DNA of 64,000 nt from JALZKA01 sp963715405 (lineage in GTDB: Bacteria > Actinomycetota > Thermoleophilia > Solirubrobacterales > 70-9). The translations under genes were made by a program, and so were the position numbers. Each line of letters starts with the position of its first letter. Position 1 is the first letter of the stretch. Location of the stretch: NCBI GenBank assembly GCA_963715405.1, contig OY970239.1, positions 124,001-188,000 on the forward strand. The letters run 5' to 3'. Below the pieces are notes generated by a model, which saw only the letters and a list, made by a program, of their open reading frames with translations, was not told where the DNA came from and did no database searches. Shown here in pieces: positions 1 to 8,204 of this stretch.

Positions 1-795
1 GTTCGAGTCTCGAACGTCGACGGGGAGGTCGGCGACAAGGCAAGGTTCGTGCGCACGGTCGAGGAGGCGCTTCGCGACGGACGCGCCGAGCTGGGCGTGC
101 ACTCGGCCAAGGACTTGCCGGGCGACATGTCCGACGAGCTGGCGCTGGTCGGAGTGCCCGAGCGCGAGGATCCGGCCGACGCGTTCGTCGGCTCGGCCAC
201 CAGCCTCGGCGACATTCCCGACGGCGCGCGGATCGGGACGGCGAGCCTGAGGCGGCGGTCGCAGCTTCTGGCCGCCCGGCCCGATATCGAAGTGGTTGAG
301 ATTCGCGGGAACGTGGACACCCGGCTTCGCAAGCTGCGAGAAGGCGAGGTCGACGGCATGGTCCTCGCCGCGGCCGGCCTCCGGCGGCTGGGACTCGAGA
401 GCGAGATCGCGTTTCGCTTCGGCGCGGAAGAGATGGTCCCGGCGCCCGGCCAAGGCGCGCTGGCGCTGCAGGCGAAGGCGGGCGACGCCGCGGCCGCGGC
501 CGCAGCCGCGGCCGTCTCGGACCAGGAGGCGCTGGTCGAGTTCACGGCGGAGCGCGCGGCGACGGCGGCGCTCGACGCCTCCTGCGAAACGCCGCTCGGA
601 ATCTGCGCACGCCACATGGACGGCACGCTCGCCGTCGCGGGGTACGCGGGGCTGCCGGACGGATCCGAGTGGGTGCGCGACGCGATCCGCGGCGACCCCG
701 AGCAGCCCGCTGCGCTGGGCCAGGCGCTTGCCGAGCGAATGCTGAGCGCGGGTGCGGGCCGGATTCTCGAGCGGGCAAAGGCGGAGGCGCCATGA
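1..795 (+). CDS. hemC: hydroxymethylbilane synthase (porphobilinogen deaminase), 5' truncated
   Basis: Polymerises four porphobilinogens to hydroxymethylbilane in cytosolic tetrapyrrole synthesis. The frame is open from base 1, so the true start lies upstream of the window; what remains is the C-terminal three quarters or so. The segment GDKARFVRTVEEAL at the start, the LGVHSAKDLP motif, the GTASLRRRSQL substrate-binding arginines and the dipyrromethane-cofactor cysteine in DASCETPLGI are all present. A poly-alanine stretch near codons 163-172 is a local low-complexity insertion. The stop TGA overlaps the ATG of the next gene (ATGA), so the two are translationally coupled, which fits the next pathway step (HemD). 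Confidence 0.97.
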   Translation, partial: VRVSNVDGEVGDKARFVRTVEEALRDGRAELGVHSAKDLPGDMSDELALVGVPEREDPADAFVGSATSLGDIPDGARIGTASLRRRSQLLAARPDIEVVEIRGNVDTRLRKLREGEVDGMVLAAAGLRRLGLESEIAFRFGAEEMVPAPGQGALALQAKAGDAAAAAAAAAVSDQEALVEFTAERAATAALDASCETPLGICARHMDGTLAVAGYAGLPDGSEWVRDAIRGDPEQPAALGQALAERMLSAGAGRILERAKAEAP

Positions 796-2297
796 ACGCG
801 CGTCAGGGGGTTGTGTATCTGGTGGGGGCTGGACCGGGCGATCCGGGCCTGATGACGTCTCGCGCCCTCGACTTGATCGCTGATGCCGACGCGATCCTCT
901 ACGACCGCCTCATCCCGGAGGGAGCCCTCGACGGCGCCCGCCCCGATGCGGAGCTGGTCTATGTGGGCAAGGCGCCCGGCGACGCTGCGATCCCCCAGGG
1001 TGAGATCACTCGCGAGCTGGTCGAGCGGGCGAAGCGGGGAATGAGCGTCGTGCGTCTAAAGGGGGGCGATCCGTTCGTGTTCGGCCGGGGTGGCGAGGAG
1101 GCGGAGGCGTGTCGCGCCGCCGGCGTCGAGTTCGAGGTCGTCCCAGGCGTCACGTCGGGAGTCGCCGCTCTCGCCTACGCGGGTATCCCGGTGACCCATC
1201 GAGACGACGCTTCGGCCGTCGCCTTCGTCACCGGGCACGAGGATCCGGCGAAGCGAGAGACGGCGCTCGACTGGGAGGCGCTCGCGCGCTTCCCCGGCAC
1301 GCTCGTCCTCTACATGGGCGTCAAGAACGTTGGCGAGATCGCCAGGCAGCTCGCCGAAGGCGGGCGCGATCCCGCCGAGCCCGCCGCGGCGATCGAGCGC
1401 GGCACGCTGCCGGGCCAGCGGGTGGCGGTAGCAACGCTCGAGACATTGGCCGGCGAGATCGAGCGGGAGGGATTGCGCCCGCCATCGATCCTCGTCTTCG
1501 GACCGGTTGCGGCCCGCCGAGAGGACATCGCATGGCTCGAGCGGCGGCCTCTCCATGGAAAGCGAATCGTCGTCACGCGCGCTCGAGCGCAGGCAAGCGG
1601 GATGGCGCGAACGCTGGAGGCGCTCGGGGCAGAGGTGGTGGAGCTGCCTGCGATCCGGATCGAGCCGCTCATCGGCACGCCCGAGCTCCGCGACGCGGTC
1701 GAGTCGCTTCACACGTATGCGCTCGTCTGCGTGACGAGCCCCAACGGGGCGCGCCTCCTGTTCGAAGCGATGGACGCCGCGGGCCGCGATGCGCGAGCTC
1801 TCTCGCAGGCACAGGTCGCCGCGATCGGCCCGGGCACGGCGCGGGCGCTCCGCGACCGCGGGGTGATCGCGGACGTGGTTCCGGAGCGCTACGTGGCCGA
1901 GGCTTTGGTCGAGGCCCTCACCGAAGTGCCGGTCGAGGGCAAGCCCGTGCTCGTCGCGCGAGCAGCCGAGGCCCGCGACGTGCTGCCGGACGCGCTGCGC
2001 GAACGCGGCGCGGAGGTGGACGTCGTCGCGCTGTACGAGACGGTGCGAGAAACACCCTCCTCCGAGCAGATCGACGCCGCGATGGAGGCCGACTACGTGA
2101 CCTTCACGTCTTCCTCGACCGTCAAGAACTTCCTTGAGGTGACCGGCGGGCGAGTTCCCGAGGGCGCACGCATCGCCTCGATCGGCCCGGTGACTAGTGC
2201 CACCGCCCGCGACGCGGGCCTCGAAGTGGCGCTCGAGGCCGAGCAGCACGACCCCGAAGGGCTCGTGAGCGCGCTGGTCGAAGATGCATCGCGCTGA
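792..2297 (+). CDS. cobA-hemD: uroporphyrinogen-III C-methyltransferase / uroporphyrinogen-III synthase fusion
   Basis: This 501-residue protein joins two enzymes. Residues about 5-245 are an SAM-dependent uroporphyrinogen-III methyltransferase (VGAGPGDPG loop, VRLKGGDPFVFGRGGEE motif). Residues about 265-495 are a HemD domain (GKRIVVTRA start, VTSPNGARLLF, VTFTSSSTVKNF). The product closes hydroxymethylbilane to uroporphyrinogen III and can methylate it to precorrin-2, which feeds sirohaem or cobalamin as well as haem. I chose the ATG at 792 because it overlaps the hemC stop and begins directly at the methyltransferase fold; the longer open frame upstream lies inside hemC. The fusion is common in actinobacteria and Firmicutes. 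Confidence 0.95.
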   Translation: MNARQGVVYLVGAGPGDPGLMTSRALDLIADADAILYDRLIPEGALDGARPDAELVYVGKAPGDAAIPQGEITRELVERAKRGMSVVRLKGGDPFVFGRGGEEAEACRAAGVEFEVVPGVTSGVAALAYAGIPVTHRDDASAVAFVTGHEDPAKRETALDWEALARFPGTLVLYMGVKNVGEIARQLAEGGRDPAEPAAAIERGTLPGQRVAVATLETLAGEIEREGLRPPSILVFGPVAARREDIAWLERRPLHGKRIVVTRARAQASGMARTLEALGAEVVELPAIRIEPLIGTPELRDAVESLHTYALVCVTSPNGARLLFEAMDAAGRDARALSQAQVAAIGPGTARALRDRGVIADVVPERYVAEALVEALTEVPVEGKPVLVARAAEARDVLPDALRERGAEVDVVALYETVRETPSSEQIDAAMEADYVTFTSSSTVKNFLEVTGGRVPEGARIASIGPVTSATARDAGLEVALEAEQHDPEGLVSALVEDASR

Positions 2298-3015
2298 GCC
2301 GCGGACTTTCGACGGCCCGACAGTCCATCACCGGGTGATTGACTCGACCAACGATCGCGCCCGAGAGTTGGCGATCGGCGGCGCCGTGTCGGGCACGGTC
2401 GTCACCGCGGGCGAGCAGACGGCGGGTCGCGGGAGAACCGGCCGCAAGTGGTCGGCTCCGCCGGGCGAGGCCCTTCTCTGCTCAGCGATCCTGCGCCCGC
2501 TCGAAGCGCATCACTCGCTTCTGCCGCTCGCGATTCCCCTTGCCGTCTGCGACGCGGCCGAGGCCTTGGCGCCGGTCGAGTGCCAGGTCAAGTGGCCGAA
2601 TGACGTCTGGCTGGATGAGCGGAAGCTCGCTGGGGTCCTTATTGAGGCGAGGCCGCCGGAGTGGGCAGTCATCGGCGTCGGCCTCAACCTCTCGATCCCC
2701 GGCGACGCGTTCCCGGACGATCTGCGTTGGCCGGCGACCTCGCTGGGGCACGGGGTGGGACCGGGCGAGGCGCTCGGGGCGGTGCGCGAGGCGCTTGGGC
2801 GGTGGACGGCCGCCGGGCCGGAGGAGGTGGCCGAAGCGTTCGCAGGTCGAGACGTTCTGAGAGGCCGCGATGTCGGCTGGGAGGCGGCTGGCGGATCAAC
2901 CGCCTCCGGGGCAGGTAGGGCAGAGGGGATCGACGGCCGCGGCAACCTGGTCGTGGTCACCGACTCAGGCGACCGCGTGACCCTGGGCGCCGGCGAAGTC
3001 TCGCTCCACCTCTAG
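2284..3015 (+). CDS. birA: biotin--[acetyl-CoA-carboxylase] ligase, no DNA-binding domain
   Basis: A 243-residue cytosolic ligase that activates biotin with ATP and attaches it to the lysine of biotin carrier domains. The GRGRTGRKWSAPPGE nucleotide/biotin loop and KWPNDVWL motif are intact, and the C-terminal small beta domain follows. There is no N-terminal winged helix, so this is the monofunctional type and is not expected to repress biotin synthesis. The ATG overlaps the end of cobA-hemD by 14 bases, placing it in that operon. The biotin acceptor encoded at 36632-38395 is an obvious client. The gene ends just before a strong inverted repeat. Confidence 0.95.
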   Translation: MHRAEPRTFDGPTVHHRVIDSTNDRARELAIGGAVSGTVVTAGEQTAGRGRTGRKWSAPPGEALLCSAILRPLEAHHSLLPLAIPLAVCDAAEALAPVECQVKWPNDVWLDERKLAGVLIEARPPEWAVIGVGLNLSIPGDAFPDDLRWPATSLGHGVGPGEALGAVREALGRWTAAGPEEVAEAFAGRDVLRGRDVGWEAAGGSTASGAGRAEGIDGRGNLVVVTDSGDRVTLGAGEVSLHL

Positions 3016-3039
3016 GCCCCGAAGCCCGTCCTTGCCCCG

Positions 3040-3084
3040 CGAGGGAAGGATTTGTTCAATAGGGAGTGCAAGTTCCTTCCCTCG
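3040..3084. terminator. bidirectional terminator between birA and the convergent helicase
   Basis: A perfect 11-bp inverted repeat (CGAGGGAAGGA at 3040-3050, TCCTTCCCTCG at 3074-3084) with a 23-nt loop sits between two convergent genes. There is no long T-tract, so termination efficiency is inferred from position and stem strength. Confidence 0.7.
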
Positions 3085-3090
3085 ACGCGT

Positions 3091-5616
3091 TTAGTCGCCG
3101 GAAGCGCCTGAATCGCCGCCGGCCTCGACCTCTTCGGCCGCCTCCGAGCCTTCGGCGCCTTCCTCAACCGCCTCCAGCGTCTCGCGTTCCGCGCCGCCCT
3201 TCGCCTTCGCCTTGTCGCCGCCGCCCTTCTTGCGCCGCCTGCGCCTGCTCGAGCCCGGCTTTGGAAAGTTCCGCAGGAGCTCACGGGCCACCGCCGATGG
3301 CTTGCGGGCCATGCGCATGCGGGCGCCGCGGAGGACCTCCTCGGCCTCGGGCGTGTGGGCGACAGCCGCAGCAAGCAAAGCGACCGAGAGGCGGCGGTCC
3401 TGCTGGCGCGCGGCCGTGACCAACCGCCGCGCGTTGCGTCCGTGCGCCCGGCCCGAGGAGTTGACGAAGAGGCCGAGCAGGCGCTTTGTCTCGGGCCAGC
3501 GCTGAACGGCGTACTGCTCGTGGAGCTCCCGGGTCGCCTCTGCCAGGCGCCAGACCCATGCCTGGGCCTGATCGCGGCGGCCGATCCGCCGCTCGGCGAG
3601 CGATTGCAGGAGGAGCTTGGCGCCCGCGCGCCGGTCCTCGCGGCTCCAGGTGGTGGCGATGTCAACACAATCGTCGAACGCCTCAGGATCGCGGAGCGTC
3701 GCGACCTCGCCCATCGCCTTGAGGCGAAGCTGGTGGTTTCGGTTTCGCTGGACGCACGTGAGGAGGAAGCGGCGGCGAAGTTCCTTCGCCTCGTCGTGCT
3801 GGATCATTGCCTTGGCACGGCGCCACTGGTTCGACGTGACCTTGGAGCCCGCGAGAGCCGCCCACGCGTGCTGTTCGGAATAGTTCAGGTTCTCGACGGC
3901 GATCCGCCAGAGATCGCGCTCGAGCACCGCCACGCGGCGCTCCGGATCGGCAGAGACCGGAACGATCCGCCGCTCGACCCGCACGCGCCGCCCGCGTCCT
4001 CGGCGAACCGGCCCGACCACGATCGCCCCGCCGCGATAGACGTCGCGGTCCAAGAGGGAGTGGAGCGTGACGATCGTCTCGTCGGAGGTCGTGGCGGGGT
4101 GGACCAGGTCGATCACGAGACCCGCTTCCTTGCCCGGGGCGCGGCGCGTCACGCGGCCGACGCGCTGCTGGTAGATCCGCCGCGACGCGGTTGGAGCCAG
4201 GTGCATGCAGATCGTCGCCCGCGGCGAGTTCCAGCCCTCGGCGAGGAGCATCGCGTTGCAGAGAACGTCGACGTCGCCGCGCTCGAAGGCGGCGAGGATC
4301 TCGGCGAGCTCTCGCTTCGGCGTCTCGCCTGAGACCGCCTGGGCATTGATTCCGACGTCGCGCATCGCCGCGGCGACGTTGCTCGCGTGTTTGACGCCGG
4401 CCGTGTAAAGGACGCCGGGGACCTTCGAGAAGCGGGCCTTGTAGAGGTCAGCGATCGCGACGTTGAAGGGTCCCTGGTCGAGCAGCTTTGCGAGTTCTTC
4501 CTGGTCGAAGTCCTGGTCTACCTCGCCGCGGCGAAGCGGCACCTTCGCCAGCGACCGGACGCCGGGGCCCGGCGGGATGCGGATGCATCGAAGCGGAGCG
4601 ATGACGCCGCGGCGGGCGGCCTGAGCGAGGTCGAAGCGCGAGGTCTGGGTGGGAAACAGATCGGCCACATGGCGGGCGATCAGCGCGCCGGTTGCGGTCA
4701 TGCCGATGAAGACCGGGCCGTCCATCTGGCGGATGCAGGCGCTGGTCTTCTCGCCGAGAGCGGTGTGCGCCTCGTCGCAGATCACGATCGAGTAGGCGTC
4801 CGAGATCTCCTTCGAGTTGCGGACGAACCACTGGTAGGTCTCGACGGTGACCGGGCCGTAGGGGTGATCGTCGGTGCCGAGTAGCGGCGGCGAGAGGCGC
4901 TCCTTGTAGCCGCGGCTCGAGATCTCGCCGATGAACTGGTCGACGAGGTTGCGGCGGTGGGTGAGGATCAAGATGCCGCCGGTGCGAGACGCCTCGACGA
5001 AGCCGACCGCTGCGACCGTCTTGCCTGCGCCCGTGGCGTGCTCGAACCAGAAGCGCCGCGAGGCGCCCGGGTCCTCGGGCGCCTCGGAGACGAGGTCCTC
5101 GTCGTCGTCGGAAGGCTCGTCCGCCCAGTCCTGAGGCTCCTCATCGGCTTCGAGCTCGTCGTCAAGGTCTTCTTCTGAGCCGGCACCGTTCTCCGACTTC
5201 GCGCCGGCCTCGGACGTGCCCGCCGGCCCATTGGACGCGCCGTTGCCGTTGAGTCCAGGAGGCCCCTCCTCGATCTCCGCGACGAGTGCGGCCAGGGTGC
5301 CGGAGAGAGCGTCCACCTGATGATCGTTCAGCTCGGCTCCGTCGAGGAGCGTCGGTGGGTCCATCTCGAGCACGCGCTCGAGACCGAGCATCAGGGAGTA
5401 CCGGCGGCGCCAGTCGGTCGACGGCTCCGAGTGGCCCGCTTCGAGCTCGGCGAGCGCGTCGTCGAGAGACCGCCGGCGCGCGGTGCCCGGCATCAGGTCC
5501 TGGAGCGTTTCCCCCTCGAGCAGGATCGGTTCGCGGGCGAACGCCTGAGCTCGCTCGAGCTCCGATTCGGTTGGGGCTACGGCCTTAGGGGGGGCCACGT
5601 CAGTGGTGTTTGCCAT
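3091..5616 (-). CDS. SF2 DEAH-box helicase with acidic linker
   Basis: About 841 residues. A region resembling an upstream DNA-recognition segment (LNDHQVDALSGTL, residues about 96-108) is followed by a low-complexity, Asp/Glu/Gly/Ser/Asn-rich linker (about 118-186). Then come motif I ATGAGKT (about 194-200), motif Ia-type THRRNLVDQF, motif II DEAH, motif III TATGA, and a C-terminal RecA fold ending in QQRVGRVTRR. The last 250 residues are helical and Arg-rich, ending in a Lys/Arg then Glu/Ala tail. It is probably a DNA or RNA helicase of unknown partner. The start was taken at the internal ATG (MANTTD); an in-frame TTG at 5655 would add 13 residues. No restriction, methylase or nuclease gene lies nearby, so a defence role is not supported. 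Confidence 0.85.
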   Translation of the reverse strand: MANTTDVAPPKAVAPTESELERAQAFAREPILLEGETLQDLMPGTARRRSLDDALAELEAGHSEPSTDWRRRYSLMLGLERVLEMDPPTLLDGAELNDHQVDALSGTLAALVAEIEEGPPGLNGNGASNGPAGTSEAGAKSENGAGSEEDLDDELEADEEPQDWADEPSDDDEDLVSEAPEDPGASRRFWFEHATGAGKTVAAVGFVEASRTGGILILTHRRNLVDQFIGEISSRGYKERLSPPLLGTDDHPYGPVTVETYQWFVRNSKEISDAYSIVICDEAHTALGEKTSACIRQMDGPVFIGMTATGALIARHVADLFPTQTSRFDLAQAARRGVIAPLRCIRIPPGPGVRSLAKVPLRRGEVDQDFDQEELAKLLDQGPFNVAIADLYKARFSKVPGVLYTAGVKHASNVAAAMRDVGINAQAVSGETPKRELAEILAAFERGDVDVLCNAMLLAEGWNSPRATICMHLAPTASRRIYQQRVGRVTRRAPGKEAGLVIDLVHPATTSDETIVTLHSLLDRDVYRGGAIVVGPVRRGRGRRVRVERRIVPVSADPERRVAVLERDLWRIAVENLNYSEQHAWAALAGSKVTSNQWRRAKAMIQHDEAKELRRRFLLTCVQRNRNHQLRLKAMGEVATLRDPEAFDDCVDIATTWSREDRRAGAKLLLQSLAERRIGRRDQAQAWVWRLAEATRELHEQYAVQRWPETKRLLGLFVNSSGRAHGRNARRLVTAARQQDRRLSVALLAAAVAHTPEAEEVLRGARMRMARKPSAVARELLRNFPKPGSSRRRRRKKGGGDKAKAKGGAERETLEAVEEGAEGSEAAEEVEAGGDSGASGD

Positions 5617-5778
5617 GTATGGCTCTTTCGAAAGGAACTTGCCTTTGGAGCGCAAGCGCGCCGTGGCGAGCGATGTAAGCTCGATGGAGGTGGCCGGCGC
5701 GGCTTTCCCCTTTGCCTGACCGGACCCCCGCGATCCCTAGGCGGGATCCACCCCAAAAGTACCAGCCCGAAGGGTCAG

Positions 5779-6393
5779 ATGAGCCGAATTGGCGGAAACT
5801 GCAGGATCGTCGTGGTGCCCAGCCTTGCTGCGGCGGCACTTGCCCTGGGCGCCGGATGCTCAGGCGACGAGTCCGACACAGTAGATCCGGGCAGCGCGAA
5901 CCCGGACTCGGCGCTGAGCCTCGAGGAGGCGCAGGCGCCGGTCAAGAAGGCGGCGCCCGAGCTGGCGGCGATCCGCGAGGAGGCGAACGAGATCCTCGAC
6001 GAGGGGATCGATGGGTTCGATGATCGCCTCGCTGAGCTTGAAGCCGCGGGCATCCCGGTCGTAATCAACAAGTGGGCATCTTGGTGCGGCCCCTGCCGGG
6101 AAGAGTTCCCCGACTTTCAGGCTCAGGCGATCGAACATGGCAGCGAGGTCGCCTTTCTCGGCCTCCTCTCCAACGACGGCGTCGAGACCGGCGAAACGTT
6201 TCTCGATGAGTTCCCGCTGCCGTATCCGAGCTACCTCGACTCCGACCAGGAGATCGCGACGGACCGGAGCGTCGCGCGCGAGTTTCCAACGACGTTCTTT
6301 GTCGATTCCGAGGGAGTGATGGCCTTCGCCAGGATCGGCCCGTACACGTCCGAGGATCAGCTGGCCGCGGACATCGAGAGGTATGCCCGGTAA
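5779..6393 (+). CDS. TlpA/ResA-like thioredoxin-fold lipoprotein
   Basis: A 204-residue extracytoplasmic thiol-disulfide oxidoreductase. The N-terminus is hydrophobic and ends at a lipobox-like LGAGC (Cys27), so it is probably anchored to the outer face of the membrane. The active-site motif WASWCGPCREEFP places the redox cysteines at 103 and 106, and EFPTTFFVD supplies the cis-proline region of the fold. I chose the ATG at 5779, where the signal sequence begins; the much longer open frame upstream runs antisense to the helicase gene. TlpA/ResA proteins usually reduce cytochrome c or copper-site cysteines, but nothing nearby identifies the substrate. The stop overlaps the next ATG (TAATG). 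Confidence 0.88.
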   Translation: MSRIGGNCRIVVVPSLAAAALALGAGCSGDESDTVDPGSANPDSALSLEEAQAPVKKAAPELAAIREEANEILDEGIDGFDDRLAELEAAGIPVVINKWASWCGPCREEFPDFQAQAIEHGSEVAFLGLLSNDGVETGETFLDEFPLPYPSYLDSDQEIATDRSVAREFPTTFFVDSEGVMAFARIGPYTSEDQLAADIERYAR

Positions 6394-6800
6394 TGACTGC
6401 CGTAAGAAAGGCCGTGTGGGTGATCATCCGCTGGCCACTCGCCATCATCGCCATCATCGTCTTCGGGGCCGGCGTCCCCTACCTCTGGGTGTGGATCGGG
6501 TCGCAGCTTCAGGGGGGCACGGCTCCCTCGTTCAGCGGGCTCGGAGTCGCGCTCTTCGGGATCATCATCTCCTACGCGCTAATGGCCTATCTCCTGGCCT
6601 GGCTCAAGGCCATCGTGACGCACGACGAGGGCAAGCCGATCCGCCACGACTGGAACCGGAGCCTCTCCGCAGAGCGCCGCCAGGTCGCCCAAACGCACCC
6701 AATCGAGGACATCGTCATCACCGCGACGATCCTGGTGGGGATCATCTGCACCGTGTGGTTCTTGCTTTTCGGCGACCCCGGAGTAAGACAGGCGCCGTAG
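6393..6800 (+). CDS. small integral membrane protein, unknown function
   Basis: A 135-residue protein with three likely membrane segments (about residues 8-35, 50-72 and 107-128) separated by a short charged cytosolic loop rich in Asp, Arg and His (about 77-100). It resembles no family I can name. The ATG shares its A with the stop codon of the TlpA-like gene, so the two are co-translated. Its partner may be that membrane-anchored thioredoxin, as in some cytochrome maturation systems, but there is no CcdA signature here. Downstream is a repeat element that probably ends the transcript. Confidence 0.75.
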   Translation: MTAVRKAVWVIIRWPLAIIAIIVFGAGVPYLWVWIGSQLQGGTAPSFSGLGVALFGIIISYALMAYLLAWLKAIVTHDEGKPIRHDWNRSLSAERRQVAQTHPIEDIVITATILVGIICTVWFLLFGDPGVRQAP

Positions 6801-6801
6801 G

Positions 6802-6839
6802 AGGGGTCAGACCCAGCACCGGAGAGGGGTCTGACCCCT
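6802..6839. repeat. REP-like inverted repeat (GGGGTCAGACCC family)
   Basis: A perfect 13-bp inverted repeat, AGGGGTCAGACCC (6802-6814) and GGGTCTGACCCCT (6827-6839), with a 12-nt spacer. Each arm is itself nearly palindromic. This GGGGTCWGACCCC consensus resembles extragenic repeats found scattered in many bacterial genomes. A short T-run follows, so it could also end the upstream transcript. Confidence 0.6.
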
Positions 6840-6846
6840 TTCGCGG

Positions 6847-6852
6847 GATAAT
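6847..6852 (+). promoter_or_regulatory. -10 box of the nfeD gene, leaderless
   Basis: GATAAT lies 6 nt before the GTG start, and no Shine-Dalgarno sequence is visible. The spacing predicts transcription starting at or next to the start codon. Confidence 0.5.
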
Positions 6853-6858
6853 CACGCC

Positions 6859-8193
6859 GTGGGCCGAATTGCTCGCATCTCCGTATCGCTAGGCGCGCTG
6901 GTCGCCGGGCTCGTGCTTGCCGCGGCCTCGCTCGCTCAGGAGCCCTCGGGGACCGCTGTTTCGATCGAGCTTTCCGGTTCTATCGACCCCGCCACCGAGG
7001 CGTGGATCGGGCGGGCGCTAGACGATGCGGCCTCGGACGGACACGAGCTTGCGCTGATCCGCCTGGACACGCCGGGCGGGCTCGACACCTCGATGCGCGA
7101 GATCGTCAAGGACATCATCGCGGCCCCGATGCCGGTCGTGGTCTACGTATCGCCCGACGGTGCCCGCGCCGCCTCGGCGGGGCTTTTCGTGACGCAGGCC
7201 GCCGACGTCGCCGCGATGGCGCCGCAGACGAACATCGGCTCGGCGTCGCCGATCTCGATCGGGGGCGCGGACATCGAGGAGGTCCTGGGGCGGAAGATCG
7301 AGAACGACGCCGCGGCGTACGTTCGCGCCCTCGCCGAGGAGCACGGTCGCAATCCCGACCTGGCCGAGGAGATGGTCCGCGAAGCGACCAACGTGACCGC
7401 CGACGAGGCGCTCGCAGAAGACCTGATCGACATCGTGGCCACGGACACGGCAGACCTCCTCGAGCAGCTGGACGGCTTCGAGGTCGAGGGCCCGAAGGCC
7501 ACCACTCTCGATACGGACGGCCTCGAGGTGACGGAGCGCGACATGCCGTTCCAGTACGACGTCCTCCAGTTCATCGTGAACCCGAACGTGGCGTTTCTCC
7601 TGCTCCTCGCGGGGATCATCGGGATCCTGATCGAGATCTTCAGCCCGGGGCTGATCGTTCCGGGCGCCACCGGCCTAGTCGCCTTCGTCATCGGCCTCTT
7701 CGGCTCTTCGCAGCTCCCGATCACGGCGACCGGCATCGTGCTGCTCGTCCTTGGCGTGGCGTTGCTCATCGCCGAGACCCAGCTTCCGACCGGGGGCATC
7801 ATGGGCATTCTCGGCGTCGTCGCACTCGCCGTCTCGGGCCTGCTTCTCTACGACACCGACTCAGAGGGCTTCGGCGTCTCGCCGCCGCTCGTGATCGCCG
7901 TCGCGGTCGTGTTCGGCCTCGCCGTCGTCTTGGTGAGCCGGAAGGTGATGCAGGCGCACCGCGGGCGCGTGCACACGGGCTACGAAGAGCTGATGGGGGC
8001 CGAGGGCGACGTGCGGGTGCCGCTCGACCCCGTAGGCCAGGTCTTCATCCAGGGCGCGCTTTGGCGGGCTGAGCCGGTTGCGGATCTCAAAGGGGAGGCG
8101 ATCCCGAGCGGCGATAGGGTACGGGTGGAAGTGGTCGAGGGCCTGACGCTCAAGGTTCGTCCCGTGGACCCAGGCCAAACGGAACCCGAATAG
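6859..8193 (+). CDS. nfeD: NfeD-family membrane serine protease (ClpP-like)
   Basis: A 444-residue long-form NfeD protein. A signal sequence (residues 1-27) leads into an extracytoplasmic ClpP-like protease domain (about 33-210) with the serine in AASAG (Ser106) and a candidate base Lys146. Four or five membrane helices follow (about 238-370), and a C-terminal OB-fold (about 385-435) faces the cytosol. Archaeal homologues cleave the C-terminus of their stomatin partner, and the very next gene encodes a band-7 protein, the classic pairing. The GTG start follows a -10 box by 6 nt. Role inferred: membrane-microdomain maintenance with its slipin partner. Confidence 0.93.
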   Translation: MGRIARISVSLGALVAGLVLAAASLAQEPSGTAVSIELSGSIDPATEAWIGRALDDAASDGHELALIRLDTPGGLDTSMREIVKDIIAAPMPVVVYVSPDGARAASAGLFVTQAADVAAMAPQTNIGSASPISIGGADIEEVLGRKIENDAAAYVRALAEEHGRNPDLAEEMVREATNVTADEALAEDLIDIVATDTADLLEQLDGFEVEGPKATTLDTDGLEVTERDMPFQYDVLQFIVNPNVAFLLLLAGIIGILIEIFSPGLIVPGATGLVAFVIGLFGSSQLPITATGIVLLVLGVALLIAETQLPTGGIMGILGVVALAVSGLLLYDTDSEGFGVSPPLVIAVAVVFGLAVVLVSRKVMQAHRGRVHTGYEELMGAEGDVRVPLDPVGQVFIQGALWRAEPVADLKGEAIPSGDRVRVEVVEGLTLKVRPVDPGQTEPE

Positions 8194-8204
8194 AGGAGCC
8201 CGTC

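Noticed and set aside
1056..2249. 397-codon minus-strand frame opposite cobA-hemD
   Set aside because: Shadow of a certain gene; no start signal or family resemblance.
3091..5616. Phage-defence or restriction role for the helicase
   Set aside because: No nuclease, methylase or other defence gene is adjacent; neighbours are housekeeping genes.
3068..5642. 11-bp inverted repeat GCAAGTTCCTT flanking the helicase gene (3068-3078 and 5632-5642)
   Set aside because: Suggested transposon ends, but no target duplication or transposase is present, and one copy falls inside the better-explained terminator stem.
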